The notes: generated by a model from the sequence alone, not told the origin. Positions 34,471 to 43,462 are shown, counted from the first letter of the stretch. The stretch: 52,861 bases of DNA from Pseudonocardia sp. TRM90224 (GCF_021245725.1 NZ_JAJGSX010000050.1:1-52861), one strand, 5' to 3'. Translations and numbers: made by a program.

Positions 34471-35015
34471 CCATGAGGGTGCTCGGGGTGAGCGGCAGCA
34501 TCCGGCGCGGGTCGTTCAACCGGCGGCTGCTGATGGCCGCGGCTGCCGAGCTGCCCGGCGCGGCGACGCTCGACCTGTCGTTCAGAATCGATCGGATCCC
34601 GCCGTACGACGAGGACGCGCCGGCTCCCGAGCCGGTGCGGGCCATGCGCGCAGCGATCGCTGCGGCCGACGCCGTGCTGATCGCCACCCCGGAGTACAAC
34701 TCCTCGGTGCCGGGCCAGCTCAAGAACGCCCTGGACTGGGCGTCGCGGCCGTTCCCGGCGAACGCGCTGCGCCACAAACCGGTGGCCGTGGTCGGGGCGT
34801 CCACGGGCATGTTCGGCGCCATCTGGGCGCAGGCCGAGCTGCGCAAGGTGCTGCGGACCACCGGCGCCGAGGTCATCGACGACGAGCTCGCGGTCGGGTG
34901 GGCGCACGATGCCTTCGCTCCCGACAACACACTGGCCGACCCGCAGCAGCGGGCAGCGCTCGCCGCGCTGCTCGAACGCCTGCTGGTGGCGACCGGGGCG
35001 GTGTGCCGCGCGTGA
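34467..35015 (+). CDS. NADPH-dependent FMN reductase
   Basis: Flavodoxin-like quinone or azo reductase, 182 residues. FMN-phosphate loop: GVSGSIRRGSFNRR. Second family motif: ATPEYNSSVPGQLKNALDWA. ATG 34467 overlaps the YceI TGA; ATG 34473 is an alternative. With YceI it makes a two-gene operon under the 45-bp palindrome, suggesting a quinone or isoprenoid-related stress role. That role is inference. Confidence 0.9.
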   Translation: MTMRVLGVSGSIRRGSFNRRLLMAAAAELPGAATLDLSFRIDRIPPYDEDAPAPEPVRAMRAAIAAADAVLIATPEYNSSVPGQLKNALDWASRPFPANALRHKPVAVVGASTGMFGAIWAQAELRKVLRTTGAEVIDDELAVGWAHDAFAPDNTLADPQQRAALAALLERLLVATGAVCRA

Positions 35016-35029
35016 ACGCAGGTGGACGG

Positions 35030-36268
35030 TCAGGCGCGCCCTCGCGCCATCGAGATGAGCCGGTCGAGGATCCGCCCGCCGTCGGCCCGCAGTCCGTTGT
35101 GCTCGTACTCGTTGGTCACCCACGGTCGGAGGCCGCGGACCTGCGCCGCGGTCTCCATCGAGAACCGGTGCTCGACGTAGATGTCGTCGAGGTAGACCGC
35201 GGCGGAGGTCGGCACCCCGTTGTGGGCGAGGACGTCGTCGTCGTAGAGCCTCGGCCACTCGTGCTCGGCGAGCAGCTGCGCCGCCTCGCGCAGCGGTGCG
35301 AGCTCGCGGAAATCGTCGAGCAACCACGGGAAGACGTGCTCGCCGGTGAGCAGCTCAGGACGCTGCTCGTACTCCGCGGGCAACACCCGCTCGGCCGACC
35401 AGCGGGTGGCGTGCCCGTCGGCGTAGCTCGATTCGTGCAGCACCACGTAGATCGGGTTGCGGCCGTTGAAGGGCGCCATCGCCTCGACGTCGTGCAGGAA
35501 CGCGGGCGAGTCGAACGGCCGCTCCAGCAGGTAGTGCAGGTGCTCGGCGCCCTCGCTCTGGCCGAGCACGCTGCCGAGTTGGCGCAACCGCCGCGACGTC
35601 AGCCGGTCGCCGCCCGGGAGCCGCACGTCCTCGGCGTCGAGCCGGGCGACGAGGTCGCGCACGCGCCGGAGATCGGCCGGGTAGCGCTCGAAGTAGCGCC
35701 GGTTGCGTTCGAGCACACGCTCGAACGTCGCCGCGTAGATCTCGTCGGGATGCCGGCTGATCGGGGACAACCCGCCGGTGAAGAACGCCTCACGGAGCCC
35801 GTGCGGCGCCTTGCTCAAGTACGTGAGGGAGGTGAACCCGCCGAACGACTGGCCGAGCAGGCTCCACCGCTCGACGCCCAGGGCGGCGCGGATGAGCTCG
35901 GCGTCGGCGACGATCGAGTCGGCCCGGAAGTGCGTGAGGTACTCGGCCTGCTGCTGCGGGGTCATCCCCGGCAGCGTGCCCACCGGCGTCGACAGGCCGG
36001 TGCCGCGCTGGTCGAGCATCAGCACCCGGAACTCCCGCAGCGCCCGCTCCAGCCACCCCGGCGACGACGGGTTGCGGGTCGGGCGGGGCGCCTCCTGCCC
36101 CGGCCCGCCCTGGAGGAAGACGAGGAACGGCCGGTCGCGCCCGTCCGGATCGGCCACCTCTCTCGCGAAGACGCTGATCGTGGGCCCGTCGGGGGCGGCG
36201 TGGTCCAGCGGCACCTCGAACGTGTGCTCGGTGAGGACCAGCCCGTGCGTCCGGAAGATCGGCGGCAT
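35030..36268 (-). CDS. Alpha/beta hydrolase (proline iminopeptidase-like, S33)
   Basis: Cytosolic serine hydrolase of 412 residues. Oxyanion motif LVFLQGGPGQEAPR (about 48-61), DQRGTGLS, nucleophile elbow LLGQSFGGFTS, and a late histidine in YEHNGL that could complete the triad. This plan is typical of proline iminopeptidases (peptidase family S33). ATG 36268 is used. Converges with the YceI operon 14 bases away. The 200 bases upstream to the HD-Pnk stop show no gene; a TTGACT word near 36403 lies on the other strand. Confidence 0.88.
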   Translation of the reverse strand: MPPIFRTHGLVLTEHTFEVPLDHAAPDGPTISVFAREVADPDGRDRPFLVFLQGGPGQEAPRPTRNPSSPGWLERALREFRVLMLDQRGTGLSTPVGTLPGMTPQQQAEYLTHFRADSIVADAELIRAALGVERWSLLGQSFGGFTSLTYLSKAPHGLREAFFTGGLSPISRHPDEIYAATFERVLERNRRYFERYPADLRRVRDLVARLDAEDVRLPGGDRLTSRRLRQLGSVLGQSEGAEHLHYLLERPFDSPAFLHDVEAMAPFNGRNPIYVVLHESSYADGHATRWSAERVLPAEYEQRPELLTGEHVFPWLLDDFRELAPLREAAQLLAEHEWPRLYDDDVLAHNGVPTSAAVYLDDIYVEHRFSMETAAQVRGLRPWVTNEYEHNGLRADGGRILDRLISMARGRA

Positions 36269-36469
36269 GGCCCTACTCTGCCTTGCCGGCGCCGAGCCGC
36301 AGGTGGGGCGGTCTCAGGACGAGCCGATCACCCCGCCGCGCCGCCGTGCCACACGCGTGTTGCCCGAGTCCGTGCTCATCCGCCCCGCTCCGTCCATGCC
36401 GCTGTTGACTGCTGCGGCAGGGTCGCGCGAGCACCATGCAATCGGCATGCATCGCTCGTGGCTTGCGGT

Positions 36470-37591
36470 TCAGCGGGTGTCGATCAGCTCGACGGTGTGC
36501 GCCTCGGTCGGGTCGGGCGCCTCCCACTTCGCCGCCAGACGCGCGATCACCGAGGCCGGAACGGGCCGGTCGCGGGCGTTGTTGCGCGCGTGCAGGGCGG
36601 CGGGCGGGGCTTCGAGGCCGATCAGCGTGATCTTCGCGTGGTAGTCGGCGGCCAGGCCGATGCAACGGTCGCGCATCTGCCGCGAGACGTTCGTGGCGTT
36701 CCAGACGAACCGTTCCCGGCGGCGCAGGTGGCCGCGGGCCGCGTCGAAGGCCGCCGCGGCGACCCGGCGCTGGTCGCCGGCCGGGTCGACGCCGAGTTGT
36801 TCGCGGATGGCGTCGAGGCTGACGACCGGCCAGCCCGGGCGGTGCGTGCGGATGAAGTGGTCCTTCCCCGTGCCCGGCAGCCCGGACATGACGGTCACCT
36901 CGACACGCGTGTCGTCGTATGCGGCGTAGCCCGGGTCGCGGCCGGGGGTGCGGAAGTACTGGAACCGGGCGTGGTCGGAGGCGAAGGCGAGCGGCCGGTC
37001 GAGGCAGCCGAGCTCGCGGGCGTACTCCCGGTACAGCGCGATGTTCTCCAGCACCTCTCCGCGATCGCCGCAGATCCGGCCCTCGATGTCGGCAGTCGCG
37101 AGCGTCGCCAGGTCGTCGTTGCTCGCGAGCAGGCTCACGCGGATCACGATGCGTTCCAGGTCGGGTCGCTCCAGCGCCCAGAACGGCACCTGGTGGTGGC
37201 GCACCAGCGCGGCGACGTGCTCCCGCCAGCGCGGCGGCGCGCCCATCTCCCAGAGCACCTTGCGGGCCATGAGATCGCCGGCGCGGGAATGGCCGTGCGC
37301 GGTGATGCGATCGCCGTCGACCTGCGTCCGGAACGGCTTGGCGGAATCGTGCAGCAGCACCGCGGCGAACAGCAGTGTCCGCTCGCTCTCCGGGCGGTCC
37401 CGCCATCCGCGGATCCGGGTGAGCGCCTCGCACGCCATGCGCGTGTGGATGGCGACGTCGCCTTCCGCGTGGTGGACGGCGTCCTGCGGCACCCCGTCCA
37501 TTGCGCGCACCCAGTCGAACGCCGCATGCACGGCCGGCCAGTCGAGCGTCCACGTCGGAGGCTTCGGGCACAGCTCGTCAAAGACCCGCAT
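36470..37591 (-). CDS. HD-Pnk: 2',3'-phosphoesterase/5'-OH polynucleotide kinase fusion
   Basis: End-healing RNA-repair enzyme, 373 residues. N-terminal HD domain: HHAEGDVAIHTRM (about 40-52), LLHDSAKP (79-86), AHGHSRAGDLMARKVLW and LVRHHQVPF. C-terminal T4-Pnk-like kinase from about 230: P-loop SGLPGTGKDHF (236-246), SLDAIR (258-263, likely general-base Asp), VWNATNVSRQMRDR and the arginine lid ARNNARDRPVP. HD then kinase is the order known for Runella HD-Pnk. ATG 37591 overlaps the ligase stop by 14 bases. It probably converts broken RNA ends (2',3'-phosphate, 5'-OH) into ligatable ends. Confidence 0.85.
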   Translation of the reverse strand: MRVFDELCPKPPTWTLDWPAVHAAFDWVRAMDGVPQDAVHHAEGDVAIHTRMACEALTRIRGWRDRPESERTLLFAAVLLHDSAKPFRTQVDGDRITAHGHSRAGDLMARKVLWEMGAPPRWREHVAALVRHHQVPFWALERPDLERIVIRVSLLASNDDLATLATADIEGRICGDRGEVLENIALYREYARELGCLDRPLAFASDHARFQYFRTPGRDPGYAAYDDTRVEVTVMSGLPGTGKDHFIRTHRPGWPVVSLDAIREQLGVDPAGDQRRVAAAAFDAARGHLRRRERFVWNATNVSRQMRDRCIGLAADYHAKITLIGLEAPPAALHARNNARDRPVPASVIARLAAKWEAPDPTEAHTVELIDTR

Positions 37592-38375
37592 GGATCCCCC
37601 CATACATCGCTGCCGGGTCCGCGAGCCGGTTCGGGAGGATCGGCCGGTCCTGCCAATGGCTACCGGAATCGAGCACCGCCGTCAGGAATGTCGGGCGCAC
37701 CCATTTGAACCGGGCGACGGTCCGCTCGGCCTCCTCGACCTTGATGTAGAGGCCCTCCATGTTGTTGTCGGCGTCGGTTTCCCCAGCGACGGCAGCGGGG
37801 TCCTGTCCGCTTTCTCGCGCCGTCTCGACCAGCACGTCACGCCAACGCGGCGTCCGGCAGGTCGATGGCCCGACCAGCGCCGTCAGCGCTTTCACCGACG
37901 GCAGGGTGCCCTCGTGCAGAACAGGGACCGATACGACCGGAACACCGGAGAGGATCTCGCGCCGGGCGGGCGTCGAAAGGAACTCGCCGCTCTTGCGGTC
38001 GAGCAGGTCGAACTCGCAGAAGTAGTGCGGCAAAGCGTCGTAGAAGACGGTGTGCTTGGCGTAGAGCCACTCGCCGTACAGCACGAAGCGCGTGCCGATA
38101 CTGCTCCACAGCGCCTGTTGATGCACCGCCGCCCAGGCTTTGAGCTGCGCGAACTGCCGCTCCCGCGGCCCACCGCTCAGGAAATGGCCTCGGCTCTGCA
38201 ACAGCAGGGCACCGGATTCGTCGAAGCTGATGCCGGCGTTGGCACCGTCGAGCTTCTCCTCGACGACGAGGTGCCGACCTTCGATCTCCGCGAACGGCAC
38301 CGAGTCGAGATCCTCGTCGCCGGGCTGGCGACGGGATCCCTCCAGGTGCGGGGTCCGCGGATACTTGATCAGCAC
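37578..38375 (-). CDS. ATP-dependent RNA ligase (Rnl2-like nucleotidyltransferase)
   Basis: Seals 3'-OH/5'-phosphate RNA ends through a lysyl-AMP intermediate; 265 residues. Nucleotidyltransferase motifs in order: I EEKLDG (Lys41), LQSRGHF, III YGEWLYAKHTV (Glu102), IIIa FCEFDLLD, IV MEGLYIKVE (Glu207) and V RFKWVRP (Lys224). There is no separate OB or NTD domain, so it is a compact form. GTG 38375 begins 4 bases after the upstream regulator's stop and has no ribosome site, suggesting translational coupling. Followed by the end-healing HD-Pnk. Confidence 0.86.
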   Translation of the reverse strand: MLIKYPRTPHLEGSRRQPGDEDLDSVPFAEIEGRHLVVEEKLDGANAGISFDESGALLLQSRGHFLSGGPRERQFAQLKAWAAVHQQALWSSIGTRFVLYGEWLYAKHTVFYDALPHYFCEFDLLDRKSGEFLSTPARREILSGVPVVSVPVLHEGTLPSVKALTALVGPSTCRTPRWRDVLVETARESGQDPAAVAGETDADNNMEGLYIKVEEAERTVARFKWVRPTFLTAVLDSGSHWQDRPILPNRLADPAAMYGGIHAGL

Positions 38376-38379
38376 ATGT

Positions 38380-41214
38380 CTATGAAGCCGCAATTCCGAG
38401 CTCGGCGCCACGGGTTTCCGCGAGCAGGTCGAGCATCTCCGACCACGACAATTCCACGGTGTCGTCCGAACGCAGCCGCTCGTGCGGGTCGACGAGCTCG
38501 GCGACGGCGTCGGCCACCCACGTGCTTCCGGCGTCGAGCAGGATGACCGGGCGGACCCCACGTCGTCTGGCGTGCTCGCGGGTCGCGGACAGCAAACGCA
38601 GTGCGTCCCGGCCCTGCCCGAGCCGGGCCAGCGCCAGCGCGCCGAGGTGCAGCGCGCCGAGCGCGCTCGGGAGATCGGCCTCGCGCTCGTAGTGGACCGC
38701 GGCCTCCCGCAACAACGCCATCTCGTCGGCGGGGTCGGCGCAGAGTGCCGGATGGCGCAGCCTCGCGACGGCGATCGTTGCCATCCGCGTCGCTGCCATG
38801 CAGCCGGTCACCTCCGGCCACGGACCGGCGATGGCCGTGGCGACGGCGTCCTCGTCGCCGGCGATGTGGGCTTGTACAAGCAACGCCGCCTTGTGCCAGA
38901 CCGAGGCCAGCCCGACCACCCAGTCGTGCCCGTGCGCCGCGGCGACGACGGCCGCCCGCTCGGCCAGCTCCAACGCAGTGTCGACCCGGCCGAGCAGCAG
39001 CGCCCCGATCGCGACGTGGGTCATCCCCTCGCTGTAGGCGGCCGTATCCGCGTCGTCCCCGATGAGAGCCAGCTCGCGCAGGGCTTCGGCGTGCCGGTCG
39101 GTCGCCGCCGCGACGTCGCCGGCGGAGAGCTCGAGGACGCTCAGCACCGCACCGAGCCGGGCCCGGTCGCACGCGTCACGTGCCACGCCCAGCGCGGCGC
39201 GGACGATCTCCCCGGCCTCGGCGTTGGGGACGCACCGACCCCAGAACAGCCACAGGTTCGCGACCGTGCGGACGGCCTGCGCGGGCTCGTGTTCGAGGTC
39301 GTGGGTTATGCCGGCACGCAGGTTCGGCAGCTCACGCGTCAGCCGCGTCAGATGCCATCCCGCGTCCTGCCGCCGGATCGCCCAGAGCGCCTCTGCCGCG
39401 AGCGTGCGCACCCAGCGGGCGTGCGCCGCGCGCGAGCGGTGCCGGTCGGGGTCGATCGAACGGCAGAACGCGCGGATGCTCTCCAGCAACCGGTAGCGGG
39501 TCGGGACGACGGTCGTGTCGGCCGCGACCACCGACTGCGTCACCAACGCCGACATCGACTCCAGCGCGTCGACACCCGACTGCTCTCCCTGCGCGACGGC
39601 CTCCGCGGCGTCGAGCGTGAACCCGCCTTCGAACGGCCACAACCGCACCAGCATCTCCCGGTCGCGTGGTGCGAGCAGATCGACGCTCCACGCGATCGAC
39701 GCCTCCAGCGTGGAGTGCGGCGATACGGTGCCCTGCAACGTCCGCCCCAGCACGGCGAACCGGTCGGCCAGCCGGTCCGCTATCTCCTCGAGCCCGAGCA
39801 CGCCGGTGCGAGCGGCGGCCAGCTCGATCGCCAGCGGCAGCCCGTCCAGTGCGGCGCAGATCCGCAGCACGGCTTCCCGGTCGCCGTCGCCGGGGGTCCA
39901 GCCGGGTCGGCGCGAGCGGATGCGGTCGACGACGAGCGTCACCGCCGGGCCGGCGGTCCCGTCGGGCTCGGTGACCGCGAGCGGCTCGATCGGCACCACG
40001 ACCTCGCCCTCGACGCCCAACGGCGTCCGGCTGGTCGTCAACACCAGCACGCCGGGGCACCGCGCCATCACGTCGAGCACGAGCCGGGCCGTCGCAGCGA
40101 CCACGTGCTCGCAGTTGTCCAGCACGAGCACGCCGGTCGCGGAGGACAGCGCGGCCAGCATCGCCTCCGTCCGGTCGCCTGTCGTCGCGCCCATCCCGAC
40201 GGCAGTCGCCACGACGCTCGGGAGGTCGCGCGCGTCGGCGACGTCGGCGAGCCGCGCGAACCACACCGCGCCCAGTGCCGACCGGCTGGAGAGGAACTCC
40301 ACGAGCGTGCGGGTCTTGCCCACACCGGCCGGCCCGACCAACGTCACCAGCGGCGCCGACGCGAGCTCGGTCCCGATGGCGGCGACCTGCGCTTCGCGGC
40401 CCACGAAGGAGGTCAGCGGCCGCCGGACCGGTCGAGGGCCCGCCGCCGGACGGACCGGCGCCGCGTGCAGCGCCGCGTCGTGGGCCAGGATCTGCCGCTC
40501 GACCTGCTGCAGCTCGTGTCCCGGGTCGGCGCCGAGTTCCTCGGCGAGCAGCCCGCGCACCCGCCGCAGCACGGCCAGGGCGTCGCCCTGGCGTCCGGAT
40601 CGGTAGAGCGCGGTCGCGAGCAGCACCCACCGCCGCTCGCGCAGCGGCGCCGATCGCACCAGCTCCTCCAGCTCGGCCACGGCCGTCGTCGCGTCGCCGC
40701 AGGCCAGCCGGGCCGCCGCCAGCTCCTCGCCCGCGACGTCGTGCAGCTCGACCAGCCGGCTGCGGGGGGCCGCGACGAGCTCGGCGTCGCCGAGGTCGGC
40801 GAACGGTCGGCCATGCCACTGGCCGATGGCCTCGCCGAAGAGCTTCGACGCCTCGACCGCCGATCCGGCGCTCATCGCGCGGCGCCCGTCCTCCACCATG
40901 GCCGCGAAGGAGGACGCGTCGACATCGGAGTCGCGGACGTCGAGGAGGTAGCCGCCGGGCGCCCGGCACACGACGTGTCGGTGCTCCACGCCGAGCGCCG
41001 AGCGCAGCCGCGACATGTACGCCTGCACCGCGACACCGGCCCGCGCCGGCGGACGGCCCGCCCAGGCTGCGTCGGCGAGCCTGTCGTCGGGCACGGGATG
41101 GCGCGGGTCGACCAGCAGGGCCGTCACGAGCCTGCGGGGCACGGGACCGCCCAGATCACGCGCGCTGCCGTCCACCTCGATCGCGGTGGCGCCCAACACC
41201 CGGCACACCAGCAC
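38380..41214 (-). CDS. AfsR/SARP-type STAND regulator (BTAD + NB-ARC-like)
   Basis: Large regulator of about 944 residues. Residues ~5-95: OmpR-like winged helix (RRLVTALLVDPRHPVPDDRL). ~95-245: BTAD helical domain (DVDASSFAAMVEDGRRAM). From ~270: FVGREAQ and a STAND ATPase with P-loop LVGPAGVGKTR and Walker B VLVLDNCEH, then TTSRTPLGV. The C-terminal third is TPR-like. GTG 41214 is chosen because a -10 box TACAGT ends 6 bases upstream, implying a leaderless message; GTG 41229 is also in frame. The RNA ligase gene follows after 4 bases. Confidence 0.9.
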   Translation of the reverse strand: MLVCRVLGATAIEVDGSARDLGGPVPRRLVTALLVDPRHPVPDDRLADAAWAGRPPARAGVAVQAYMSRLRSALGVEHRHVVCRAPGGYLLDVRDSDVDASSFAAMVEDGRRAMSAGSAVEASKLFGEAIGQWHGRPFADLGDAELVAAPRSRLVELHDVAGEELAAARLACGDATTAVAELEELVRSAPLRERRWVLLATALYRSGRQGDALAVLRRVRGLLAEELGADPGHELQQVERQILAHDAALHAAPVRPAAGPRPVRRPLTSFVGREAQVAAIGTELASAPLVTLVGPAGVGKTRTLVEFLSSRSALGAVWFARLADVADARDLPSVVATAVGMGATTGDRTEAMLAALSSATGVLVLDNCEHVVAATARLVLDVMARCPGVLVLTTSRTPLGVEGEVVVPIEPLAVTEPDGTAGPAVTLVVDRIRSRRPGWTPGDGDREAVLRICAALDGLPLAIELAAARTGVLGLEEIADRLADRFAVLGRTLQGTVSPHSTLEASIAWSVDLLAPRDREMLVRLWPFEGGFTLDAAEAVAQGEQSGVDALESMSALVTQSVVAADTTVVPTRYRLLESIRAFCRSIDPDRHRSRAAHARWVRTLAAEALWAIRRQDAGWHLTRLTRELPNLRAGITHDLEHEPAQAVRTVANLWLFWGRCVPNAEAGEIVRAALGVARDACDRARLGAVLSVLELSAGDVAAATDRHAEALRELALIGDDADTAAYSEGMTHVAIGALLLGRVDTALELAERAAVVAAAHGHDWVVGLASVWHKAALLVQAHIAGDEDAVATAIAGPWPEVTGCMAATRMATIAVARLRHPALCADPADEMALLREAAVHYEREADLPSALGALHLGALALARLGQGRDALRLLSATREHARRRGVRPVILLDAGSTWVADAVAELVDPHERLRSDDTVELSWSEMLDLLAETRGAELGIAAS

Positions 41215-41220
41215 GAATGC

Positions 41221-41248
41221 ACTGTACAAGCCGCCGCGGACAGCTCAA
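41221..41248 (-). promoter_or_regulatory. Sigma-70-like promoter of the AfsR/RNA-repair operon
   Basis: On the minus strand TTGAGC (41243-41248) and TACAGT (41221-41226) are separated by 16 bases. The -10 box ends 6 bases before GTG 41214, which fits a leaderless transcript. The -35 box overlaps the stop codon of the upstream LysR gene. Confidence 0.55.
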
Positions 41249-42189
41249 CGGGCCGACGACTCCGGGTGCGGCAGCCACGCGTCGCCGGGGTCGGGCAGCC
41301 AGTCGCCGGCCGCGGCCAGCGCGTCGACGGCGGCGTTGAGCACGGCGATGCCGGGATGGTGGGTGGTGGCGCGCCAGATCATCGTCCACGGGAACAGCGC
41401 GACGGGCTCCACGAGCGGGCGCAGCACCGCGCCGGGGACGTCCGGCTGGGTGGTCATCGTGAGGATCGGGGCGTTGCGCTCCCTGAGGTGCTGGGCGAGC
41501 TCGTCGACGCCGGGCACGTGCGGGTGCGAACCCGCGGCCTCGACACCGAACGGTGCGAGCAGCTGCAGCACGGCGTGCTCCCACCCGGAGGTCGCGTGGT
41601 TGCCGGCACGGATGCACACCCTGGCGTGGCGCAGCGCCTCCAGCGGGACGGCTTCGAGGCTGGCGAGCTCGTGCCCCTCCGGGAGCAGCACGCCGATCGG
41701 CTCGTTGCGGACCGCGCGTTGCCGCACGTCCAGCCCGCCGAGGCCGGGGTCCCGCCCGAACGTGACGTCGATCCGCTCGGCGAGCAGCAGCGGGGTGGCC
41801 GGCTCCTCACCGGTGTGGAACCGGGCGAAGAACTCCAGCTCCGGCGCCCGGCGGCGGGCCTCGGCCAGCACGAGCGCCGGGGTGAGCCCCGGGCCGACGA
41901 CGTCGACGGTGAGCGACGGTAGCTCGCCGTGCAGCTCCCGCAACGTCGTGTCGTGCAGCAGGAGCAGCTGCCGCGCCCGGGCCAGCAGCATCGTGCCGGA
42001 CGGGGTGAGCGCGACCTGGCGCGACGTCCGGTCGAACAAGCGCGTGCCGGCGCGTTCCTCCAACCGCTGGATGTCGCGGCTGAGCGCCTGCTGCGCGACG
42101 AACAGCCGTTGCGCAGCGCGGCTGAAATGCAGCTCCTCCGCCACCACCACGAAGGAGCGCAGCAGGCGTATCTCCAGGTCACCGGACAC
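41245..42189 (-). CDS. LysR-family transcription regulator
   Basis: Regulator of 314 residues. Winged helix at the start: LRSFVVVAEELHFSRAAQRL, VAQQALSRDIQRLEERAG. The C-terminal ligand domain is of the periplasmic-binding type. GTG 42189 has AAAGGCG upstream. Divergent from an MFS gene across a 25-bp palindrome, so that transporter is the likely target. Its stop is only 30 bases before the AfsR-type start, so some read-through into that operon is possible. Confidence 0.9.
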   Translation of the reverse strand: MSGDLEIRLLRSFVVVAEELHFSRAAQRLFVAQQALSRDIQRLEERAGTRLFDRTSRQVALTPSGTMLLARARQLLLLHDTTLRELHGELPSLTVDVVGPGLTPALVLAEARRRAPELEFFARFHTGEEPATPLLLAERIDVTFGRDPGLGGLDVRQRAVRNEPIGVLLPEGHELASLEAVPLEALRHARVCIRAGNHATSGWEHAVLQLLAPFGVEAAGSHPHVPGVDELAQHLRERNAPILTMTTQPDVPGAVLRPLVEPVALFPWTMIWRATTHHPGIAVLNAAVDALAAAGDWLPDPGDAWLPHPESSAR

Positions 42190-42205
42190 GACGCCTTTGT
42201 ACCCC

Positions 42206-42230
42206 GATCTACACACCTGGTGTGTAGATC
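42206..42230. promoter_or_regulatory. 25-bp perfect palindrome, LysR operator candidate
   Basis: GATCTACACACC and GGTGTGTAGATC are perfect inverted arms around a single T. The site lies between the divergent LysR (start 42189) and MFS (start 42284) genes, the usual place for a LysR recognition site. Confidence 0.75.
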
Positions 42231-42283
42231 ATGGTCCAACAGGTGTTGGATCTTGAGCGGCCGGCTGGTGGAAAGTCCTCGGC

Positions 42284-43462
42284 ATGAACCGAGCAGCTGC
42301 GAGCGCACGTGGTGTGATCACGGCGTACTACGGGCTCGCCGGCGTCGCGAACGCGCTCTGGGGCGCCACGCTGCCGGCCACCGACGCTCGGCTCGACCTC
42401 GGTCCCGGACGGCTGGCCGGCCTGCTGCTCGCGCTGGCCGTCGGCGCGCTGGCCGGTATGCCGGTCGCGGGCCGGCTGGCCGGACGGTGGGGCGCATCGC
42501 GCCTGCTGTGCATCTCCGCGGCCGCCTCCTCGCTGGGGCTCGCGGTTGTCGGGACGGCCCCGACGGCCGAGTTGCTGACGATCGCCGCGGTTGTGCTCGG
42601 AGTGCTCTTCGGGGCGTTCAACGTGGCACTGAGCGTGCAGGCCGTGGCCGTCGAGCGCGCCGCCGGGACGCCTCTGATGGCACGGATGCACGGCACGTGG
42701 ACGTTGGGTGCGGTCGCCGGCGGGGCCGGTGTCGCCGCCGGGCTGCACGCCGGAGCCGGTGTGCAGGTGGTGATGGGGTTCGGGGCGCTCGGGCTGACCA
42801 TGGCCGCGCTCGCGCTGGGCCGGGCGCCGCTGCCCACCCTGCCCGATCCACCTCCCCCGTCCGCCGATGGGCCGCCGCTCCGGCCGCGGCTGATGATCGC
42901 GCTCGGGGTGGTCGGCATCGCCGCGTTCATCACCGAAGGAGCCGCGACCGACTGGGCCGGGGTGCACGCCTCGTGGGTGCTCGGCGTCGAGCCCGCGAGC
43001 GCATCGTTCGGCTACACGGTCTTCTTCGCCGCGATGACGGCCGTCCGGTTCGCCGGGGACGCGCTGCGCTCCCGGCTGGGCGCCGCGGCCACCGTCCGGC
43101 TCGCCGGTTGTGTGACCACCGCCGGGTTCCTGCTGGTCCAGCTCGCGGGCCTGCTGCCGATCGGGTTTTCCGGCGCCCTCGCCGGCTGGGCGCTGGCCGG
43201 CGCCGGCACCGCGCTCGTCTGGCCGATCGTGATCAGCGAGCTCGGCGCGCTCAGCGGCTCGGCCCGCACCCTCTCGCTGGTCACGATGATCAGCTACGGC
43301 GGTGGCCTCGTCGGCCCGCCCCTCATCGGCTCGGTGGCGACGGCAGCGGGCCTGCCGTCGGCGCTGCTGCTCCCCACCGCGCTGGCACTGGGGGTCGCGA
43401 TCGCGGCCCCGGTCGTGCTGCGCGCCACCCGTCCCACGAGCAACACCACAACTGGAGGTTGA
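42284..43462 (+). CDS. MFS transporter
   Basis: Membrane transporter of 392 residues with about 12 membrane segments and no large soluble domain. It opens ITAYYGLAGVANALWGATLP; motif-A-like AGRLAGRWGASRLLCISAAA follows. A proline-rich loop (LPDPPPPSADGPP) separates the halves. The last residues RATRPTSNTTTGG are encoded in a 54-base segment that is repeated 218 bases downstream. Divergent LysR protein likely controls it. Confidence 0.87.
   Translation: MNRAAASARGVITAYYGLAGVANALWGATLPATDARLDLGPGRLAGLLLALAVGALAGMPVAGRLAGRWGASRLLCISAAASSLGLAVVGTAPTAELLTIAAVVLGVLFGAFNVALSVQAVAVERAAGTPLMARMHGTWTLGAVAGGAGVAAGLHAGAGVQVVMGFGALGLTMAALALGRAPLPTLPDPPPPSADGPPLRPRLMIALGVVGIAAFITEGAATDWAGVHASWVLGVEPASASFGYTVFFAAMTAVRFAGDALRSRLGAAATVRLAGCVTTAGFLLVQLAGLLPIGFSGALAGWALAGAGTALVWPIVISELGALSGSARTLSLVTMISYGGGLVGPPLIGSVATAAGLPSALLLPTALALGVAIAAPVVLRATRPTSNTTTGG

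Noticed and set aside
36269..36469. Small frame (MHADCMVLARP) upstream of the iminopeptidase-like gene
   Set aside because: No ribosome site, composition unlike coding DNA; treated as promoter region.
38482..41922. 1146-codon plus-strand frame opposite the AfsR-type and LysR genes
   Set aside because: Low-complexity Arg/Gly/Asp translation without domains; the minus strand carries both families clearly.
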